Origin: Phyllobacterium sp. OV277
GTDB taxonomy: Bacteria > Pseudomonadota > Alphaproteobacteria > Rhizobiales > Rhizobiaceae
Assembly (NCBI RefSeq): GCF_900104355.1
Contig: NZ_FNIY01000004.1
Coordinates: 1-64,000, forward strand
DNA: 64,000 bases
Direction of reading: 5' to 3'
Positions 55,555-64,000 of the stretch are shown in pieces; the first letter of the stretch is position 1; each line of letters starts with the position of its first letter. A program made the translations under genes and the position numbers. The notes beneath the pieces are model-generated. The model worked only from the letters and a program-made list of their open reading frames with translations, was not told the origin of the DNA and searched no databases.

Positions 55555-56118
55555 CTAAAGTCCCAGAGATTGCTGTCCCGGCTCCGTTGGCCCGACGTGG
55601 ACACCTTCCAGTTCAAGCATCCGAATTTTGGATGACGAGCCACCCGGTGCGGAGAAACCGCCGACCTTGCCGCCTGCAGCCAGTACCCGGTGACATGGAA
55701 TAATCAACGCGACCGGATTCTTCGCCATAGCCTGCCCAACGTCCCGCGCGGCTTCCGGTCCGGCACCAAGTTCCTTCGCCAAACCACCATAAGTGACTGT
55801 ATGGCCCCAGCCAACACGCCGGACGGCATCATAGATGCGTTTGAAGAACTCATCCTGTCCATCAAGATCCAGCTTTATGTCAGAAAAGTCCGTCTCCTCG
55901 CCTTTGAAATAGCGTTTTACGGCGGCTACGGCTTCAGAAATTTCCGGCGTGGGAGCGGCAGGTTCCGCGACCGGCAAACGCCTTAACAAAAGCCGCTCGG
56001 TTGATTCAGCGCTCTTTGTCGGGAGTTGAAAACGCGTGACACCTTGGCTGTTCCAGGCAATTCCGCAAAAGCCGCCCTCGGTTTCAAAAACAAGATAATT
56101 GTGCACTGTCTGACCCAT
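55555..56118 (-). CDS. ogt: methylated-DNA--protein-cysteine methyltransferase
   Basis: 187-residue O6-alkylguanine DNA alkyltransferase with the acceptor motif PCHRV (Cys142), an upstream HTH (TYGGLAKELG) and the following GGFS loop. Repairs O6-methylguanine by moving the alkyl group to the cysteine. ATG 56118 is 7 nt after GGAGG; an upstream ATG is not needed. Single gene. Confidence 0.93.
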   Translation of the reverse strand: MGQTVHNYLVFETEGGFCGIAWNSQGVTRFQLPTKSAESTERLLLRRLPVAEPAAPTPEISEAVAAVKRYFKGEETDFSDIKLDLDGQDEFFKRIYDAVRRVGWGHTVTYGGLAKELGAGPEAARDVGQAMAKNPVALIIPCHRVLAAGGKVGGFSAPGGSSSKIRMLELEGVHVGPTEPGQQSLGL

Positions 56119-56224
56119 AACATGGCCTCCATCTTTCACTTGTTATGAACATCATGCCGACAGGCTTTTGATTCAACCCGTTTCTTGCACAATATGAAAG
56201 CTACTGACGATCCATGACAAACCT

Positions 56225-57802
56225 CTAATGAGCAGGTGCGCCGCTCGACTGCCCCTTCTTGGTCAGAAGCACAAAGAATGCAGCAATAATCAGCATGGCC
56301 CCGAGAACAACGAATGTATCGCTGTAACCCATGATCAGCGATTGCTTCTTGACCGTCTGCCCGAGCGCAATAATAGCCTGCTCGCGCGCTGCGACGGGAT
56401 CACTGACACCATGCGCCATAAAATAAGCCGTCATCTGATCAAGCCTGCCACGCACTGTCTCGCTGAACAGATTGACCGAGGTGCCGATGGTGTTGGAGTG
56501 AAACTGCTCCCGTTTGGTGACGATCGTTGCAAGCATTGCCGTGCCAAATGCACCGCCGAGATTCCTCAGCATATTGAAGACACCAGATGCGGCAGCGGAC
56601 TCATTGCGCGCTACACCCACCATTGCAATGGCCGTCAACGGAGCCATGACGACCGCTTGCCCGATGGCACGCACAATATTGGGAACCCAGAGCTGATCAC
56701 CGGAATAGTTGGCCGACATGTGAACGTTCATGAAGCAACTGCCGCCGAACACACACAATCCGAGAAATACAATAATCCGCGTATCGAACCTGCCCATCAG
56801 CATGGGAACAAACGGAATGATCAAAAGCTGCGGCAAACCGGTCCATGCCATGACAGAGCCGATCTGTTCGGAATTGTACCCCTGAACCTGTCCCAGATAT
56901 TGCGGCAACAGATATACTGAGCCATAGAGGCCGAAGCCGACAAGCATGTTGGCGGCAGTGCCAAGACCGAAATTGCGCCGCTTTAACAGACGCAAGTTTA
57001 CAGCCGGGTTCTTCACCGTCAGCTCGATCCAGACAAACAGAGCCAGAAAGACAACGGCGATGATGGTGAGGCGAACGATGAACGGTGAACCCAGCCAGTC
57101 GTTTTTATTGCCTTCTTCAAGGACAGTCTGAAGCGCACCCAGACCGATGGCCATAGCCAATATGCCGAACCAATCCCCTTCCTTCAGCAAACCAAGGTTC
57201 ATGGGTTGGCGCTCAAGATTAAGGTAGAGCGCAGTGACCATGAAGGCGCCGGGTACGAGATTGATAAAGAAAATGTACTGCCAACCATAATTCTCGGTCA
57301 GATATCCACCAATCGTCGGACCGATGGCCGGAGCAAACGTGGCCGTTATGGCAAAGAGAGCCATACCGATTGAATGCTGGGAGCGTGGCAGCTTCGTCAG
57401 GATCAGCGTGAACGCCATGGGAATCAGCACGCCGCCCGTAAAGCCTTGAATTGCCCGCAGGATAATCATCTCTTCAAGATTGCGCGCAAATGCACAGGCT
57501 ACCGAGAACGCCAGAAACAGAAGTGCGTTAACCAGCAGAAACCGCCGGAAAGAGAACACCCGGCTGAGATAATCCGTCAGAGGGATGACAATGATTTCGC
57601 CAATGAGATAGGCTGTTGATATCCAGGCGCCATTATCGACACCTGTACCAATACCGCCCTCGATATTAAGCAGTGACGCATTGGTAATCTGGATATTCAA
57701 CACGGCCATGAAGGCGCCGATCAGGCCCGCAAAGACAGTAATCCATGTCTTCATGCTTGCGGGCTGTTCCAGATCGGCAGCGGGTGTGGCGGCAGCGGAC
57801 AT
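56225..57802 (-). CDS. emrB: DHA2-family multidrug efflux MFS (EmrB type)
   Basis: 525-residue drug:proton antiporter with about 14 membrane segments and DHA2 features: NGAWISTAYLIGEIIVIPL, the motif C region GFTGGVLIPMAF and APAIGPTIGGYLTENYGWQYIFFIN. ATG 57802 after AGGACG. Downstream of emrA with 22 bp between them; together with an outer-membrane TolC they form a three-part exporter. Confidence 0.92.
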   Translation of the reverse strand: MSAAATPAADLEQPASMKTWITVFAGLIGAFMAVLNIQITNASLLNIEGGIGTGVDNGAWISTAYLIGEIIVIPLTDYLSRVFSFRRFLLVNALLFLAFSVACAFARNLEEMIILRAIQGFTGGVLIPMAFTLILTKLPRSQHSIGMALFAITATFAPAIGPTIGGYLTENYGWQYIFFINLVPGAFMVTALYLNLERQPMNLGLLKEGDWFGILAMAIGLGALQTVLEEGNKNDWLGSPFIVRLTIIAVVFLALFVWIELTVKNPAVNLRLLKRRNFGLGTAANMLVGFGLYGSVYLLPQYLGQVQGYNSEQIGSVMAWTGLPQLLIIPFVPMLMGRFDTRIIVFLGLCVFGGSCFMNVHMSANYSGDQLWVPNIVRAIGQAVVMAPLTAIAMVGVARNESAAASGVFNMLRNLGGAFGTAMLATIVTKREQFHSNTIGTSVNLFSETVRGRLDQMTAYFMAHGVSDPVAAREQAIIALGQTVKKQSLIMGYSDTFVVLGAMLIIAAFFVLLTKKGQSSGAPAH

Positions 57803-57824
57803 TTTCTTCGTCCTATTTGGATCT

Positions 57825-59015
57825 TTAGTTGCTGGCCTTGTAGCAGGCAGTCGCACCACAATTGGCCGCGCTATCCGCATTCTTGAGATTGATAGTGGGA
57901 GTGACCGACATGCCGGGACGCAACAGGCCAGTCAGCTTGCTGTCATTATCAAGCACAACCTTGACCGGGATACGCTGAACGATCTTGGTGAAGTTGCCAG
58001 TGGCATTGTCGGGCGGCAGCAAGGCAAATTCCTGACCGCTCGCGGGCGCAATACTGTCAACAACGCCCTTCAGCGCGACACCCGGATATGTATCGACAGC
58101 GATATCGACAGGCTGTCCCTTTTTCACATCGGTCAGCTGCGTTTCCTTGAAGTTCGCGATGACATAGACATTGTCGACTGGAACCACTGCCATAAGCTGG
58201 GTGCCGGACTGCACATATTGTCCGACGCGTAGCGTACGGTTGCCGACAACCCCATCAACAGGTGAGACAATCGTGGTGTAGCTCAGATTAAGTTCAGCTT
58301 GATCCTGTACTGCCTTGTCATGAGCGAGTGCGGCATTGGCTTTCGCCAACTGCGCTTGCAACACGCCGATCTGCTTTTGCGCCGAGATAACAGCTCCCTC
58401 GTCGCGCTGCAGGGTTGCCTTGGCAATATCAAGTTTGGACACCGCCTGCTGCGCGTTCTGCACACTGCCAGCGCCTTGCGTTGCAAGGGCGCCGTAACGG
58501 TCATTGTCCTGCTGGGCGAACTTCAGGCTGGCCTGATCAACAGACACGGTGGACTGCGCCTGCGCAATCGCTGCCTGCTGCTGATCAATACTTGCCATGG
58601 TATTTTCTATATCGGCCTGTGCGGCAGCTACATCAGCCTTGGCCTGATCGAGCGCAACGACATAATCACGATCATCAATTTTGGCCAAAGGCTCATTGGC
58701 ATGAACCGGCTGGTTGTCTGCGACGAGCACCTCACGCAGATAACCCGAGACTTTCGGCGCAACGATCGTGGAATCGGCCTTTACATAGGCATCATCGGTT
58801 GATTCCTGAAACCGGCCGACTGTCCAGTAATGCCAGCCGAACTCAGCAGCCAACCCGACAACAACCACGGCAGCGCCAATCATAAGCAGGCGGCGAACAT
58901 TCCGTGGACGCGGCTTCGGCGGCTCCGTAACAGTTCCCTGTGGTGCCGGCATTGCCTCGTCAGCACTCAGTGTCTTTTCAATCTTCAGCTCGAGTGGTTG
59001 CGTGTTTTTGGTCAT
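57825..59015 (-). CDS. emrA: HlyD/EmrA-type periplasmic adaptor
   Basis: 396 residues: one membrane anchor (RRLLMIGAAVVVVGLAAEFGWHY), a biotinyl-lipoyl-like domain (ADSTIVAPKVSGYLREVLV), a long alanine/glutamine-rich coiled-coil hairpin (about residues 130-260) and the beta-barrel region VDNVYVIANFKETQL. ATG 59015 is the family start. Links EmrB to an outer-membrane channel. First gene of the efflux pair and divergent from its tetR gene. Confidence 0.92.
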   Translation of the reverse strand: MTKNTQPLELKIEKTLSADEAMPAPQGTVTEPPKPRPRNVRRLLMIGAAVVVVGLAAEFGWHYWTVGRFQESTDDAYVKADSTIVAPKVSGYLREVLVADNQPVHANEPLAKIDDRDYVVALDQAKADVAAAQADIENTMASIDQQQAAIAQAQSTVSVDQASLKFAQQDNDRYGALATQGAGSVQNAQQAVSKLDIAKATLQRDEGAVISAQKQIGVLQAQLAKANAALAHDKAVQDQAELNLSYTTIVSPVDGVVGNRTLRVGQYVQSGTQLMAVVPVDNVYVIANFKETQLTDVKKGQPVDIAVDTYPGVALKGVVDSIAPASGQEFALLPPDNATGNFTKIVQRIPVKVVLDNDSKLTGLLRPGMSVTPTINLKNADSAANCGATACYKASN

Positions 59016-59084
59016 GGTGAATGCCCTAGGTTGAGAAACTAGATCGGCACGGGTTGGGGGAACTCGGGTCGGGGAGATAAATAA

Positions 59085-59100
59085 GGAACTAATCAGTTCC
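59085..59100. promoter_or_regulatory. candidate TetR operator
   Basis: GGAACT-AATC-AGTTCC, perfect 6-bp arms in the 123-bp region between divergent emrA and tetR. A near repeat of the arms (TTAGGGAACT on the minus strand) extends the symmetry. Position suits control of both genes by the adjacent TetR protein. Confidence 0.5.
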
Positions 59101-59138
59101 CTAATTATGTCTGGACAATTCCGATTGCAAGACAGAAA

Positions 59139-59903
59139 ATGCACGAGCAACTATTTTTGAAGACCGAAAGCAGAACACTGGTGACAAACCTGACAGTTAC
59201 TCTTGAAATCGACCCTGATGATCCCGGCGAAAACACGGAAGAGATCAAACGTCCACGAGGGCGGCCTCAGAATCGATCCGATGCGGAAACCAAACATCTG
59301 ATCCTGCAGGTCGCAACGCAGGTCCTATTAAAGAACGGCTATACGGCAACCCGGATGGAAACGGTCGCGCGCGAAGCTGGCGTCGCCAAACGAACGATCT
59401 ATCGCTTCTGGACAACGAAATCCGATCTACTGGCTGCAATTACTGCCGAACGAGGGGAAGAAATCGTCGCGAAGGTGGATAAATTCCTTCAGACAATTCA
59501 TCCGGAATCCCTCGATAAGCTGGGGCTGAAAAGCGCACTCGAACACATATTGAGCGAGTTTGCCCATATCATCCTGTCGGATCAAACCGTGGCTTTCTAT
59601 CGTCTCGTAACTGCGGAAGCCTTGAATTTTCCAGAGGTGGCAACTGCCTTTTACCGGGAGGGGCCGTCCAGAAGTTCTGCAATGGTTGCCCGTTTTCTGG
59701 AACAGCAGCAAAAACGTGGGCTGATCAAGCTTGAAGACACAAAGGTTGCAGCTTCCATGTTGTTGAGCATGGTGACTGCAGAACCGTTTCGCATGGCAAC
59801 ACTGGGTCTTGCAGGTGTTCCGGAAGACCGGGAAATTGAGGCACGCGTTGCCATGGCTGCGACACTGTTTCTGGAAGGATGCAGTACGAACCCTGCCAAA
59901 TAG
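59139..59903 (+). CDS. TetR/AcrR-family regulator of the emrAB pump
   Basis: 254 residues with an N-terminal extension of about 40 residues, then a TetR helix-turn-helix (TATRMETVAREAGVAKRTIYRFW) preceded by a basic PRGRPQ segment, and a ligand-binding helical domain. ATG 59139 is used, but a GTG at 59181 could be the true start and would remove part of the long N-terminus. Divergent from emrAB, so it most likely represses that operon. Confidence 0.85.
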   Translation: MHEQLFLKTESRTLVTNLTVTLEIDPDDPGENTEEIKRPRGRPQNRSDAETKHLILQVATQVLLKNGYTATRMETVAREAGVAKRTIYRFWTTKSDLLAAITAERGEEIVAKVDKFLQTIHPESLDKLGLKSALEHILSEFAHIILSDQTVAFYRLVTAEALNFPEVATAFYREGPSRSSAMVARFLEQQQKRGLIKLEDTKVAASMLLSMVTAEPFRMATLGLAGVPEDREIEARVAMAATLFLEGCSTNPAK

Positions 59904-59904
59904 C

Positions 59905-61056
59905 CTATCCCTCCAGCAATCCTAAATGGGTCGCAAGCTCGCGCGCCGCAGCCCCGCCCGCGCGGTTTGCGCCTATTGTAGAGGCGGAAGGTCCATATCC
60001 AACCAGATGAATACGCGGATCTTTGGCTACCTGCGTCGCCAGCCTGCCTGATATGATGATGCCGCCATTCTCTTCACGGATTTGCAGTGGCGCGAGGTGG
60101 TCCAGAGAGCTGCGGAATCCGGTACACCAGAGAATGACGTCCGCTCTCTGTTCTGTACCATCTGCCCAACGAACACCGTTTTCAGTGATATTCGTGAACA
60201 TGGGCAACCGATTGAGCACACCGCGTGCTTGGGCGGCCCGCAAGGCTGGCGTCCATGGAATGCCCGTTACTGAAACAACAGAACCCGGCACCAGTCCGCG
60301 CCTTACACGATCTTCCACAATGGCAACGGCCGCGCGCCCATCCTCAGACGTGAATGGCTGATCGCGAAACTGCGGCTCCTGCCTTGTCACCCAGGTTGTC
60401 GACGTGACGCGCGAAATCTCGTCCAGTAATTGCAAAGCGGAAATACCCCCACCAACAACAATGACGTGCTTTCCGGCGAACTCATCGGCTGTCTTATAGT
60501 CATGGGTATGAAGCTGGCGGCCCTTGAAACTTTCGGCACCCGGATAGGTCGGGATATAGGGTGTTTCCCACGTCCCGGTCGCGTTGATGATGCCCCGGGC
60601 GGAAAAACCTCCCTGCTCCGTTTCGACGCGAAAACGGCCAGATCGTTCGCAGACCACGGTCACTGTCTGCGGCCTGATCACCGGCAGTTCAAACTTTCGT
60701 TCATAGGCCGCATAATATTGCGGTACGGCCACCGACGCCTTTACCTCGTCACCGACATCCACTGCATCGGAAAACCGCAAACCGGGCAGATCATGAACGC
60801 GGTTGACAGTCGTCAAAGTCAGGGATGGCCAGCGATATTGCCACGCCCCGCCAGCGCCCGGTGATTTGTCCAGAACCAGATAATTCTTCCACGATTTGAG
60901 ACCAAGTTGCTGCAGATGGTATGCCGAGGAAAGCCCTGCCTGTCCGGCACCAATGACGATTATATCCGCCTTCAGCAAAGTGCGGACGTCGTTCCGCTCT
61001 GACGCGTTGTCTGTTTTTCGCTCAGTTGGGGGAAAAAGCATATTATCTGAAGGCAT
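59905..61056 (-). CDS. flavin-dependent monooxygenase-like NAD(P)/FAD oxidoreductase
   Basis: 383 residues with an FAD Rossmann motif (VIGAGQAGLSSA), an ATGTWETP segment like the FMO/Baeyer-Villiger group, and a second nucleotide motif VVVGGGISAL for NADPH. GGAWQYRWPSLTL near the N-terminus and the final GYGPSASTIGANRAG are also typical of this family. ATG 61056 is preferred over a TTG two codons upstream. It ends 2 bp from the TetR stop and follows the beta-hydroxyacid dehydrogenase gene on the same strand. Substrate unknown. Confidence 0.82.
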   Translation of the reverse strand: MPSDNMLFPPTERKTDNASERNDVRTLLKADIIVIGAGQAGLSSAYHLQQLGLKSWKNYLVLDKSPGAGGAWQYRWPSLTLTTVNRVHDLPGLRFSDAVDVGDEVKASVAVPQYYAAYERKFELPVIRPQTVTVVCERSGRFRVETEQGGFSARGIINATGTWETPYIPTYPGAESFKGRQLHTHDYKTADEFAGKHVIVVGGGISALQLLDEISRVTSTTWVTRQEPQFRDQPFTSEDGRAAVAIVEDRVRRGLVPGSVVSVTGIPWTPALRAAQARGVLNRLPMFTNITENGVRWADGTEQRADVILWCTGFRSSLDHLAPLQIREENGGIIISGRLATQVAKDPRIHLVGYGPSASTIGANRAGGAAARELATHLGLLEG

Positions 61057-61100
61057 ACCCAATCATAAGTTTGATCCAGACGAATTCAAGTGCCCAGCCC

Positions 61101-61982
61101 TCAACTGTTGCCCATATCCGTTCGGGCCTCAATGGCGCGAACAACGGCTGCCATGTCGTCCTGACCATGTCCAAGGGCCACGGTCTCCCCGTAAAGCGAA
61201 TAACAAATATCGAGCAAGGGTGAAGCAATGTTTGACTGTCTTGCTGCCGCTGCGATCAGCCGGTTGTTCTTTAAAACATCGCTGATCGAAGTTAACGCCG
61301 CAAAATCCCCATCAACCAGCTTATGGGCGCGGAGGCGCGATACGCTGCTTGCCATCGGCCCTGCGTCGAGCACAGCGAGAAATTGTTGCAGATCAAGCTG
61401 ATGACGCTCGGCAAAATGAAACGATTCGGCGAGGCCAGTGACCATTGTGATCAGAAAGAGATTGATCGACAGCTTCATCAGAAGGGCGGAAGGAACCTTA
61501 CCGCACTCCACCACCTGATGACACATCGGTTGCATCAATGGTCGTACTTCATCGACGCTCACGGGATCGCCGGCCAGCATTGCCACGAGTAAGCCGGCCT
61601 CGGCCGGTTTGCGGGACCCTGAAACCGGCGCTTCGACATAACTACCTCCTGCCGCCCGGATATCAGCTTCAAGCCCGCGTGAATATTCAGCCGAATTCGT
61701 ACCCATACTGACGACGATGTGCTGCGCAACATTGATGGCGAAATCCGGTGTACCCCGCCCCAGCACCAAATCGTTGGCATCGCTATCGACCATCATCAAA
61801 ATGACAATGCGCGCCCGAGAAAACACCCCTGCCGGACTATCGGCCACGCGCGCTCCTGCGGCGCGTAAAGGTTCAATTTTATCGGAAGACCGGTTCCACG
61901 CGACAAGCGATATCCCAGCTTTGACCAGATTGAGCGCCATAGGCTGGCCCATCAGACCAAGACCGATAAAACCAACATCCAT
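61101..61982 (-). CDS. beta-hydroxyacid dehydrogenase (3-hydroxyisobutyrate dehydrogenase family)
   Basis: 293 residues: NAD motif [13 protein letters not shown] at the very N-terminus, substrate signature [15 protein letters not shown], and a catalytic Lys in [11 protein letters not shown]. Family members oxidise or reduce 3-hydroxyisobutyrate, tartronate semialdehyde and relatives; the substrate here is not determined. Divergent from a LysR gene with 103 bp between, so probably regulated by it, and possibly co-transcribed with the flavin enzyme 44 bp downstream. Confidence 0.86.
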   Translation of the reverse strand: MDVGFIGLGLMGQPMALNLVKAGISLVAWNRSSDKIEPLRAAGARVADSPAGVFSRARIVILMMVDSDANDLVLGRGTPDFAINVAQHIVVSMGTNSAEYSRGLEADIRAAGGSYVEAPVSGSRKPAEAGLLVAMLAGDPVSVDEVRPLMQPMCHQVVECGKVPSALLMKLSINLFLITMVTGLAESFHFAERHQLDLQQFLAVLDAGPMASSVSRLRAHKLVDGDFAALTSISDVLKNNRLIAAAARQSNIASPLLDICYSLYGETVALGHGQDDMAAVVRAIEARTDMGNS

Positions 61983-62057
61983 TTAAACCTCCAGCACGAG
62001 TTCCGAATTTTCTTCGTACGCTAGCAATCGATGACACATTCGACTATCAAATAGATA

Positions 62058-62072
62058 TGAAGTGATACTTCA
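62058..62072. promoter_or_regulatory. candidate LysR operator
   Basis: TGAAGT-GAT-ACTTCA, a perfect inverted repeat with a 3-bp centre, in the gap between the divergent dehydrogenase and LysR genes, 14 bp before the LysR start. Position and size suit autoregulation by this LysR protein. Confidence 0.5.
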
Positions 62073-62085
62073 GGAAACCATAAGT

Positions 62086-62970
62086 ATGAACACAACTCTC
62101 GATATGGATGCCCTGCGAACAATGGTTGTCGGCACGGATATGAAGAGCTTCGCCCGCGCGGCATCTCAGCTCGGCCGTTCGCAATCGGCCATCAGCATGC
62201 AATTAAAGAAGCTTGAGCAGCAGACGGGGCAAACCTTGTTTCGTCGCAGTGGTCGCGGGCTTGTTCTGACTGAGGCCGGTGAATCGCTGCTGGCTTACGC
62301 CCGGCGGATCATTGCGCTGAACGATGAAGCCACCGCATCTCTTGGCACAATGGCCGCGTCAGCGGCGGTGCGCATCGGATTGCCCCAGGATTTCTTTGAT
62401 GACGTGATGCCCGAAATCATCACCCGTTTTGCCCTTCTCAGGCCAAATGTTCATGTGGAGGTAGCAGCTGGTCGCAATTATGCACTTGAGGAAGAGGTTC
62501 GCACGGGTCGGCTTGATGTAGCCCTTGCATTCTTTCCTGCGGGCTCGGATACGCATGGAACATTGATAGCCTCGCAACAAATATTGTGGTTCGCCAACGA
62601 GCATTTAACCAAGCCGCTGAATGGGGATTCGCTTGCGCTTGTCCTGAATGACCATCCGTGCCTCTTCAGGCAAACGGCTTTGCAGACACTGGAAAGCAAA
62701 GGGTTGCGTTGGCGTTTATCGCTGACAACGCCAAGTCTGCCGGGCATATGGGCTGCAGTCCGGTCGGGACATGGCCTTTCGCCCAGAACGGCACATGGGG
62801 TCCCGGCGGGTATACGCGACATAGGCAAAGAGTTTGATCTGCCTGAACTTCCCCGGATTGAGTTGCGGATGCTGACTGCAAGCAACCTTTCTCCCGCCGC
62901 AGTAGATTTGCAGGACATATTAAACGCGGTGGCCACCGAGAAGGTTGGACAGAATCAACAAGCTAATTGA
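62086..62970 (+). CDS. LysR-family transcriptional regulator
   Basis: 294 residues with a LysR HTH (FARAASQLGRSQSAISMQLKK) and an inducer-binding domain (VRIGLPQDFFDDVMPEIITRF). ATG 62086 (MNTTLDMDALR) is preferred to an upstream ATG at 62062. Its last 8 bp overlap the 3' end of the convergent LysR gene. Likely controls the divergent dehydrogenase/flavin enzyme genes. Confidence 0.87.
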   Translation: MNTTLDMDALRTMVVGTDMKSFARAASQLGRSQSAISMQLKKLEQQTGQTLFRRSGRGLVLTEAGESLLAYARRIIALNDEATASLGTMAASAAVRIGLPQDFFDDVMPEIITRFALLRPNVHVEVAAGRNYALEEEVRTGRLDVALAFFPAGSDTHGTLIASQQILWFANEHLTKPLNGDSLALVLNDHPCLFRQTALQTLESKGLRWRLSLTTPSLPGIWAAVRSGHGLSPRTAHGVPAGIRDIGKEFDLPELPRIELRMLTASNLSPAAVDLQDILNAVATEKVGQNQQAN

Positions 62971-63850
62971 CGCGAGATAGGTGCTCGACCAGTTCCCGTG
63001 CGTGAGGATGCAAATCATCAAATCTGCGCGCACAAATTGCGAGATGCCGGGTGGCCCATATGTCAGTCAAACGGATCGAATGAATTGTCATTGAGCGGCG
63101 ATATCTTTTGGCGGCTGTTTCCGGAACGATTCCCACACCGACACCATGCGCAACCATGCGGCAAATGCTTTCAAAAGTCCGCATGCGGATGCGAAAAGAG
63201 AGGGGATGTCCAGCGCGCGCCGCATGATCCCCCAGATAATCCTGCAGCGGACTCCCCGCGCTGAGCCCGACAAATTCCTGTCCGGCCACATCCTGAAACG
63301 CGATATGGCGATGGCCGGCCCATTTGCTTGACCGGGCGACAACCAGGACAAGTCGATCAATGGCAAAGGATCGCAGTTCGAGTTTTCCGGGGTCAACCGC
63401 ATTGGTGATGATACCGACATCGGCTGAACCACCAGCCACTGCCTTGACGATTTCCGTGCTGAGACGTTCCTTCAGATCAATATCGACATTCGGTCGGCCA
63501 GCGAGAAAGATTGCGAGTTTCTCCGGCAGGAATTCCTTCATTGCAGCCGTATTCGCCAGCAGGCGAATATGGCTTTTCAATCCCTTTGAAAATTCGCCCA
63601 GTTCGCCGCGCATCTGCTCGATCTGTTGCAGGACAATGCGGGCATGATGGGCAACCGCATCACCCGCTGGCGTCGGTTCAACACCGCGTCTGCCCCGTTC
63701 AAGCAAGGGAAGACCGATCACCTCTTCCATGCCGCGCAGACGTGCGCTCGCGGACGGAAGTGTCATGTTGGCTTGCGCGGCACCATGGGTGATACTTCCA
63801 GCTTCCACAACCAGAAGAAAGAGGCGTAAATCTGTGAGGTCAAAGCGCAT
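62963..63850 (-). CDS. LysR-family transcriptional regulator
   Basis: 295 residues; HTH GSITHGAAQANMTLPSASAR and an inducer domain starting KSHIRLLANTAAMKEFLPEKL. Divergent from the truncated TauE/SafE-like gene at the window edge, a pairing common in proteobacteria, so it probably regulates that membrane protein. Converges with, and slightly overlaps, the neighbouring LysR gene. Confidence 0.88.
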   Translation of the reverse strand: MRFDLTDLRLFLLVVEAGSITHGAAQANMTLPSASARLRGMEEVIGLPLLERGRRGVEPTPAGDAVAHHARIVLQQIEQMRGELGEFSKGLKSHIRLLANTAAMKEFLPEKLAIFLAGRPNVDIDLKERLSTEIVKAVAGGSADVGIITNAVDPGKLELRSFAIDRLVLVVARSSKWAGHRHIAFQDVAGQEFVGLSAGSPLQDYLGDHAARAGHPLSFRIRMRTFESICRMVAHGVGVGIVPETAAKRYRRSMTIHSIRLTDIWATRHLAICARRFDDLHPHARELVEHLSRVN

Positions 63851-63871
63851 ACATTGCTAGTAACATTCAAT

Positions 63872-63896
63872 CTGCCTTCGTCATAGCCTTAGGCAG
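63872..63896. promoter_or_regulatory. candidate LysR operator before the TauE/SafE-like gene
   Basis: CTGCCT and AGGCAG are perfect 6-bp arms 13 bp apart, in the 97-bp gap between the divergent LysR gene and the edge gene. Arm spacing fits the dyads bound by LysR proteins. Confidence 0.4.
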
Positions 63897-63947
63897 AGTA
63901 TGTTTCTTCCGCATTGTGAAAGGCGCGACGGCAGGCAATCTAAGAGC

Positions 63948-64000
63948 ATGTTTGATTTGCCCCTCGCCTCCCTTCTTATCATTGCGCTCACATTCTTTCT
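63948..64000 (+). CDS. start of TauE/SafE-type membrane protein (truncated by window end)
   Basis: Seventeen full codons are present: MFDLPLASLLIIALTFF, a hydrophobic start that matches the usual N-terminus of the TauE/SafE sulfite exporter family. The rest lies outside the window. Divergence from a LysR gene supports it. Identification rests on a very short stretch. Confidence 0.45.
   Translation, partial: MFDLPLASLLIIALTFF

Noticed and set aside
1-64000. CRISPR arrays, transposases, phage genes or toxin-antitoxin pairs
   Set aside because: I looked for regular repeats, terminal inverted repeats and typical proteins and saw none.

Overview
The window looks like the chromosome or a chromid of an alphaproteobacterium of the order Hyphomicrobiales (Rhizobiales), probably near Brucella/Ochrobactrum or Phyllobacterium. 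This is inferred from the ChvE-GguAB sugar importer with GguC, a RegB/RegA-type redox pair beside a bo3 quinol oxidase, the high density of ABC importers for sugars and amino acids, and the alphaproteobacterial form of tRNA-Gln(CUG). I see no insertion sequence, phage, integrase, CRISPR array or plasmid replication gene. The left half is a catabolic region and the right half mixes housekeeping, envelope and respiratory genes.

Layout. (1) 0.4-7.4 kb: chvE-gguA-gguB importer, divergent gguC, an aldose 1-dehydrogenase-like SDR and a GntR/FCD regulator, with two matching pseudo-palindromes as candidate operators. (2) 7.4-16.7 kb: AraC regulator divergent from a CUT1 sugar importer operon (binding protein, two permeases, ATPase), a 667-residue Gfo/Idh/MocA + aldo-keto reductase fusion, a hydroxypyruvate-isomerase-like TIM barrel, then a LacI regulator. 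(3) 16.7-21 kb: a polar amino acid importer whose operon carries an Ntn-hydrolase of the glycosylasparaginase family, headed by a promoter overlapping a perfect LacI-type operator; then a cupin gene. (4) 21-26.4 kb: a ugpBAEC-like glycerol-3-phosphate importer followed by a TIM-barrel sugar isomerase. (5) 26.5-34.6 kb: a catabolic operon with a DHDPS/KDG-aldolase-type enzyme, GntR regulator, Tat-secreted binding protein, two permeases, ATPase and a XylX-like 2-keto-3-deoxy sugar acid dehydratase, preceded by a PfkB kinase; a 14-bp perfect palindrome lies between the likely -35 and -10 of this operon. (6) 34.7-39.1 kb: tex, an MFS exporter, tRNA-Gln. (7) 39.2-46.1 kb: phosphomannomutase-like gene, rfbACBD for dTDP-L-rhamnose, and two family 2 glycosyltransferases: surface polysaccharide synthesis. 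(8) 46.1-56.1 kb: MHS-type symporter, cyoABCD-SURF1-regB-regA, an LpxO/OlsC-like hydroxylase, and ogt. (9) 56.2-64 kb: emrA-emrB efflux with divergent TetR, a flavin monooxygenase-like protein, a beta-hydroxyacid dehydrogenase, two LysR regulators and the first codons of a TauE/SafE-type membrane protein cut by the window end.

How it fits together. The first 34 kb encode five ABC importers, four of them for sugars or sugar-like solutes, each beside its own enzymes and usually its own regulator. An aldose dehydrogenase and two FAH-fold enzymes point to oxidative, non-phosphorylating sugar catabolism. Binding-protein genes tend to start with a GGGAGGA ribosome binding site and to be followed by a stem-loop before the membrane genes, which fits higher expression of the binding protein. 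The most promising less-described elements are the two-enzyme redox fusion, the sugar-acid operon at 26.5-34.6 kb, and the amino acid importer with an asparaginase-fold hydrolase under apparent LacI control. Substrates are not readable from sequence and are given as inference.
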